Shown here: piece after piece, positions 4,759 through 7,729 of the stretch
How the letters are laid out: every line of letters begins with the position of its first letter
How positions within the stretch are numbered: position 1 is the stretch's first letter
Assembly (NCBI GenBank): GCA_002314435.1
Contig: DCFV01000192.1
Coordinates: 2,819-10,547, forward strand
DNA: 7,729 nucleotides
Direction: 5' to 3'
From: Acidobacteriaceae bacterium UBA1795
Lineage (GTDB): Bacteria > Acidobacteriota > Terriglobia > Terriglobales > Acidobacteriaceae
Position numbers and translations under genes: made by a program
The notes under the pieces: generated by a model
Databases searched by the model: none
Told to the model about the DNA's origin: nothing
The model's input: the letters and a program-made list of their open reading frames with translations, nothing else

Positions 4759-7177
4759 ACTTGACCACGATCGTCGCCTGCGTGCCCTGCGCCTGTACTG
4801 GCTGCTGCGCGGCTGTCATGGCTGCGGGGCGCGTAATGCGGAGTGCCGTCTCTCCAGTAATTTTCGCCTGGAAGCTAAGTACGCAAACCACGCCCGCACC
4901 GGACACGCCCACAGTACCCGGTGGCCGCGACGCGTTCACAACAATTGTGCCCGGCCCGTCATCGCGATGGACAAGGGAAACCGGCTGGCTGTCGCGTCCC
5001 AGGAAGTCGCCATCACCCACATTCACCAGAGTCAGATGCGCCGGATCGTACTCCACCTGCAGCGGTACGGAGGCAATGTCCTGCGCTCCGGTGATGACAA
5101 CCGGCACCTGGAACGTGGTGCCGCTGGCCACCGGGTTGGCGGAAGGCACCAGCGAGAAGTTCAGCCGACCCACAGGAGATAAGTTGGCAGCGGGCGGCAC
5201 AGCGGCAGGCTGTGCAGGCTCAGGCCCCGCAGCAGGCGGCTGAGCTGCTGGCGGAGGCGCATCCGCGGCAGATCGCATCTGCTGTAGAGCCGCCGTGGCC
5301 GCTGTGCTGGCAGTCGCGCCCGGAGCAGTGCCCACATTGGGTTCAACCACCGGATGCGCGGGCGCTGCAGGTGCTACCGGGCCCACGGCATCGGGCGGAG
5401 CCTGGCGCAGGTCAATCGACTGGCCGGCGCCGATATCGACCGGGCGCAGGTTCGCCTGCGTCAGATACGGCGAGCGCACCACATGCGGCACAAGCAGGAA
5501 CACGATCTCGTCTTCCGTGATCTGATGATCCTTTGCGCCAAACAGATACTTGAGGAACGGGATTGAGCTGAGGCCTGGAATGCCGGTCCAGCTCTCCATG
5601 TCCTGGCGGTTGAGCAATCCGCCCAGGATGCTGGCCTCGCCCTCGCGCAGCCGGATGGTCTGCTCGCTCTTCTTCTGCGCAATGATGGGCTCGGTGACGC
5701 CGCTGATCGTAACGCTGCCGCTCTCCGAGCTCACCTCAATCGCCAGTTTCATCGTCACATCGTGGTTGTAGTGCACGGTGGGCGTCATCTCGATGTTCAC
5801 GCCCACGTCGATGTACTGAAACTGCGTCTCAGCCAGCGAGGAGTACGAAGAACTGGAAGTGGAGTACGAACCGGTCGCGATGGGAATGCGCGAGCCGATC
5901 TTCATCGTCGCCTTCTGCGCGTCGGTGGCGCGGATGCGCGGGTTCTGCAGAATCTTGGTATTGGAATCGTTCAGCAGCGCGTAGGCCGTTGCCGTGCCGA
6001 CCGTGACCGCAAAGTCCGACGCGTTGAGGTGCGACAACGTATAGAGCGTCGGAGGGGAAGTGGTGGTACTCGATGACGAAGACGAAGAGGACGACGACGA
6101 CGAGGTGCTCGTTGAACCGTTCTGCAGCGCGACGCTTATGCTCTGCGGCCAGGCAATGCCGATCTCCCGCTGCCAGCTCTTACTCACTTCGAGCACGGCT
6201 ACATCGACCACCACTTCGGGACGCGCCTTGTCCAGGTCGTCCACAATCTTCTGCGCCAGCATCAGCTCATCCGGTGTACCGCGCGCCACAATCGCGTTCT
6301 GGCTCGCCACGCCGTACGCCTTGAAGTTGGGGCTGGTGAGCACGTTACGCAGCGCAGTCTGCACATCGTTCAAATCGTTCTGCTGCCAGGCATTGGTCAG
6401 ATAGAACGTTTGGACCGCCAGCTCTTCCATCTCCTTGCGCTTGGCGCTGGTGTTGGCCGCTACGAAGATGGTGTTAGTCGTGATTGGCCGCCAGAAGGTG
6501 TTCGACATGGTGCCGACAATGCGCAACGCATCCAGCAGCGACACACCGTTCAGGTCCACCTGTATACGCTTGCCGGAGTAGTCCGGATCGAACAGCACGT
6601 TGACGCCTGCGGCCTTGCCCACGGCCTGGTAGATCACCTTCGAGTCTTCGACCATGTGCAGTGTGAGCGGCTCGCTGGACATGGGCTTCAGCCGCACCGG
6701 CGCGGCAATCGATTCCATCTCCGCCGCATCGCCGCCCGGCTGCGGCACTTCTTCGGGGTTCACGGCCGGCTGCGGCTGATGCAGCAAGTGTACCCGCTTG
6801 ATCTCCTGCTGTGCCGCCTCGTTCGAGGGGTCAATCTGCGATGCGCGCAACAACTCGACCATGGCTCCCTGCTCGTCGCCGTTCAGGAGCAGACTATGGG
6901 CCTTGGCCATGTGAATGGCCGATGCCTGGCCGCGCACGCGGTAGTAGGCGGCCTTGTAATCCATGCCCTTCGGATCCTGCTGATACGCCTTCAGATAGGC
7001 CTCGAAGGCAGCATCGTAGTCCTCGCGCGCCTCGGCGGCCTGACCCTGCTTATAGATGTTCTTGGTGGACTCGGCGTGCAGCGCGGCGCTGCCTGCCAGG
7101 AAGGCCACGGCCAGAGCCAACCAGGCGGCGGAAGGAAAAAGCCGGGATGCGGCCCATGCGACTGCGCTGCGGTTCAT
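4757..7177 (-). CDS. Secretin (GspD/PilQ family) with N-terminal TPR-like helices and C-terminal cohesin-like domain
   Basis: This 806-residue protein is the multimeric outer-membrane channel of a type II secretion/type IV pilus-like system. Domains in order: signal peptide (1-35, cleavage LHA|ES); TPR-like helices (about 36-130, with AREDYDAAFEAYLKAYQQDP); N0/STN domain (about 169-246, EPLTLHMVEDSK...VNVLFDPDYSG...VSLLDALRIV); one N1-type domain (about 254-320, ALRNVLTSPNFKAYG...NAIVARGTPDEL); the secretin barrel domain (about 321-570, with LLNDSNTKILQNPRIRATDAQ, VGVNIEMTPTV, EGEASILGGLL and IPGLSSIPFLKYLFG). Next come a Pro/Ala-rich linker (about 592-669) and a cohesin-like beta-sandwich (about 671-806, with VPVVITGAQDIASVPLQVEYDP). 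Twelve serines in a row (359-370) lie in a barrel-domain loop. The frame is open to 7291, but ATG 7177 has GGAG 6 nt upstream and places the signal peptide correctly. Two pseudopilins follow with tight coupling. The cohesin function is unknown; it might bind a partner or do the job of the S-domain/pilotin contact. Confidence 0.93.
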   Translation of the reverse strand: MNRSAVAWAASRLFPSAAWLALAVAFLAGSAALHAESTKNIYKQGQAAEAREDYDAAFEAYLKAYQQDPKGMDYKAAYYRVRGQASAIHMAKAHSLLLNGDEQGAMVELLRASQIDPSNEAAQQEIKRVHLLHQPQPAVNPEEVPQPGGDAAEMESIAAPVRLKPMSSEPLTLHMVEDSKVIYQAVGKAAGVNVLFDPDYSGKRIQVDLNGVSLLDALRIVGTMSNTFWRPITTNTIFVAANTSAKRKEMEELAVQTFYLTNAWQQNDLNDVQTALRNVLTSPNFKAYGVASQNAIVARGTPDELMLAQKIVDDLDKARPEVVVDVAVLEVSKSWQREIGIAWPQSISVALQNGSTSTSSSSSSSSSSSSTTTSPPTLYTLSHLNASDFAVTVGTATAYALLNDSNTKILQNPRIRATDAQKATMKIGSRIPIATGSYSTSSSSYSSLAETQFQYIDVGVNIEMTPTVHYNHDVTMKLAIEVSSESGSVTISGVTEPIIAQKKSEQTIRLREGEASILGGLLNRQDMESWTGIPGLSSIPFLKYLFGAKDHQITEDEIVFLLVPHVVRSPYLTQANLRPVDIGAGQSIDLRQAPPDAVGPVAPAAPAHPVVEPNVGTAPGATASTAATAALQQMRSAADAPPPAAQPPAAGPEPAQPAAVPPAANLSPVGRLNFSLVPSANPVASGTTFQVPVVITGAQDIASVPLQVEYDPAHLTLVNVGDGDFLGRDSQPVSLVHRDDGPGTIVVNASRPPGTVGVSGAGVVCVLSFQAKITGETALRITRPAAMTAAQQPVQAQGTQATIVVK
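6068..6103 (-). repeat. Low-complexity serine-run coding tract in the secretin
   Basis: Twelve consecutive serine codons encode residues 359-370 of the secretin and are flanked by further Ser and Thr (355-374). The codons are mixed: seven TCG, two TCT, and one each of TCC, TCA and AGT. The plus strand therefore looks like an imperfect CGA/GAC repeat. It lies early in the barrel domain, between the VVVDVAVLEVSKSWQREIG strand region and the TLSHLNASDFAV helix, where other secretins have a variable loop. Confidence 0.85.
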
Positions 7178-7183
7178 CCAATA

Positions 7184-7187
7184 CTCC
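7184..7187 (-). promoter_or_regulatory. Shine-Dalgarno GGAG of the secretin gene
   Basis: GGAG on the minus strand lies 6 nt before ATG 7177. It marks this start rather than the upstream in-frame ATG at 7291, which coincides with a -10-like TAAAAT and would put 38 non-signal-like residues ahead of the signal peptide. Confidence 0.7.
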
Positions 7188-7289
7188 AGCGTCTTCAGCG
7201 GCCTCAACTGCTCCGGGGCTCGCAGTGGGCCGCCTTGGCCGCCCTTGACGCACTCTCTGTTCGTGAAAACACCCATCCGATGCTGCCTC

Positions 7290-7295
7290 ATTTTA
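7290..7295 (-). promoter_or_regulatory. Candidate -10 box (TAAAAT) of the secretin operon
   Basis: TAAAAT on the minus strand (7295 to 7290) is one change from TATAAT and is the best -10 match in the divergent region. The -35 position reads about CTTTCG, a poor match, so an activator or alternative sigma factor is possible. The assignment is inferred from sequence match and location only. Confidence 0.4.
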
Positions 7296-7413
7296 GCAAA
7301 GCCCTGCCTGGCCGAAAGTTACAGTTCCAGACGCCTTCAGAGCGGGTTCCGCGACGGGGAGCCTGTCCGGCTTTCCGCCCGATGCTACGATGAAGATTCG
7401 AGGTTTCTTCCCT

Positions 7414-7729
7414 ATGGCGCGCCAGACCAGCCACGTCATCGTCCCGCAGGAGCGCTCCGGCCCGCAAAAGCCCGTGCGTCCCCGCGACCCCGTGGCCAGC
7501 GGCGAACGCGACGCTGCCCAGAACCGCGCCGCCAGCCATAACTACTTCTTGATCGAGCGGATCGAGGCGGGCGTAGCCCTGCGCGGCACTGAAGTGAAGT
7601 CCATCCGCGAGGGAAAAGCCAACCTGAAAGACGCCTACGGGTTGGTGAAGGATGGGGAAGCCTTCCTGTTGAATCTGCATATTGGTCCCTATTCGCACGG
7701 GAACATCTCCAACCACGACGAAACCCGCA
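7414..7729 (+). CDS. smpB: SsrA-binding protein SmpB, N-terminal part
   Basis: SmpB binds tmRNA and delivers it to stalled ribosomes for trans-translation. The visible 105 residues contain the family core: NRAASHNYFLIERIEAG (37-53), ALRGTEVKSIREGKANLKDAY (in parts from 55 to 75), and FLLNLHIGPYSHGNISNHDETR up to the window edge. These align with E. coli NKRARHEYFIE, EVKSLRAGKANISDSY and the following strand. The core begins about 20 residues later than in E. coli, so this protein has a longer, Pro/Arg-rich N-terminal tail. ATG 7414 is preceded by GAGG (7400-7403) at 10 nt. An in-frame ATG at 7390 would add eight residues but has no ribosome site and overlaps the -10-like TACGAT. The 3' end, including the tmRNA-ribosome C-terminal tail, is outside the window. 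The gene is divergent from the secretin operon. Confidence 0.95.
   Translation, partial: MARQTSHVIVPQERSGPQKPVRPRDPVASGERDAAQNRAASHNYFLIERIEAGVALRGTEVKSIREGKANLKDAYGLVKDGEAFLLNLHIGPYSHGNISNHDETR

Larger units (their letters stand above)
7178..7413. promoter_or_regulatory. Divergent promoter region between the secretin operon and smpB
   Basis: This region of about 236 bp holds the upstream sequences of two divergent genes. On the minus strand TAAAAT (7295-7290) would start a transcript near 7283, giving a leader of about 105 nt before ATG 7177. On the plus strand TACGAT (7386-7391) would start a transcript near 7398, just before the smpB ribosome site. Neither has a strong -35. Around 7227-7244 there is a GC-rich GGCC-repeating stretch that might fold weakly. 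I see no other gene, operator or riboswitch here. Confidence 0.5.

Noticed and set aside
3770..5182. 470-codon plus-strand open frame opposite the pseudopilins and secretin 3' end
   Set aside because: It is antisense to two pseudopilins with prepilin peptidase sites and to the cohesin region. The product is His/Arg-rich and has no recognisable domain.
6050..6115. CGA/GAC-like tract considered as a microsatellite or CRISPR-like repeat
   Set aside because: It is an in-frame serine run within the secretin with mixed synonymous codons. There are no spacers, and repeats elsewhere in the window do not match it.
6410..7393. 327-codon plus-strand open frame opposite the secretin N-terminal half
   Set aside because: It lies opposite the TPR, N0 and signal peptide regions, which are certain. 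Its product resembles no protein family and it has no ribosome site.
7288..7716. 142-codon minus-strand open frame opposite smpB
   Set aside because: The plus strand encodes an unmistakable SmpB core here; the minus frame is a shadow.

Overview
The window is GC-rich and densely coded, with the codon bias expected of a high-GC genome. Its gene content (lon, a DinF-type MATE pump, engB, smpB, and a cluster with a TPR-secretin-cohesin protein and tandem GspG-like pseudopilins) suggests a soil-type Acidobacteriota, probably Terriglobia/Acidobacteriaceae. That placement comes from protein style and gene order, not from a marker gene or a search.

Layout. Bases 1-561 (+) are the 3' end of lon, closed by a perfect-stem intrinsic terminator at 582-610. 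A DinF-like MATE efflux pump (649-1971, +) and the ribosome-biogenesis GTPase EngB (1986-2579, +) follow. Only 2 bp after the engB stop codon, a five-gene set on the minus strand ends. Read in its own direction, the set is: an outer-membrane secretin with N-terminal TPR-like helices and a C-terminal cohesin-like domain (7177-4757), two tandem type II secretion/type IV pilus-like pseudopilins (4747-4274 and 4267-3866), a small exported protein of unknown function (3839-3369), and a cytoplasmic protein resembling part of the urocanase Rossmann-like domain (3322-2582). Divergent from the secretin, across about 236 bp, smpB starts at 7414 (+) and runs off the window.

How they work together. The secretin and the two pseudopilins are the outer-membrane channel and short-pseudopilus parts of a type II secretion/type IV pilus-like machine. 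No ATPase, inner-membrane platform or prepilin peptidase gene is present here, so the machine must be completed from elsewhere. Stop-to-start gaps of 9 and 6 nt, with Shine-Dalgarno sequences overlapping the upstream stop codons, indicate translational coupling of secretin, pseudopilin 1 and pseudopilin 2. The small exported protein is close enough to be a partner or substrate. The urocanase-like gene is the least explained member. The plus-strand genes are ordinary housekeeping genes: proteolysis, efflux, 50S assembly and trans-translation.

The most interesting points are the secretin-cohesin architecture with its serine run, the stand-alone urocanase-like fragment at the end of a secretion operon, the matching C-termini of the two pseudopilins, and a possible leaderless transcript for the MATE gene.
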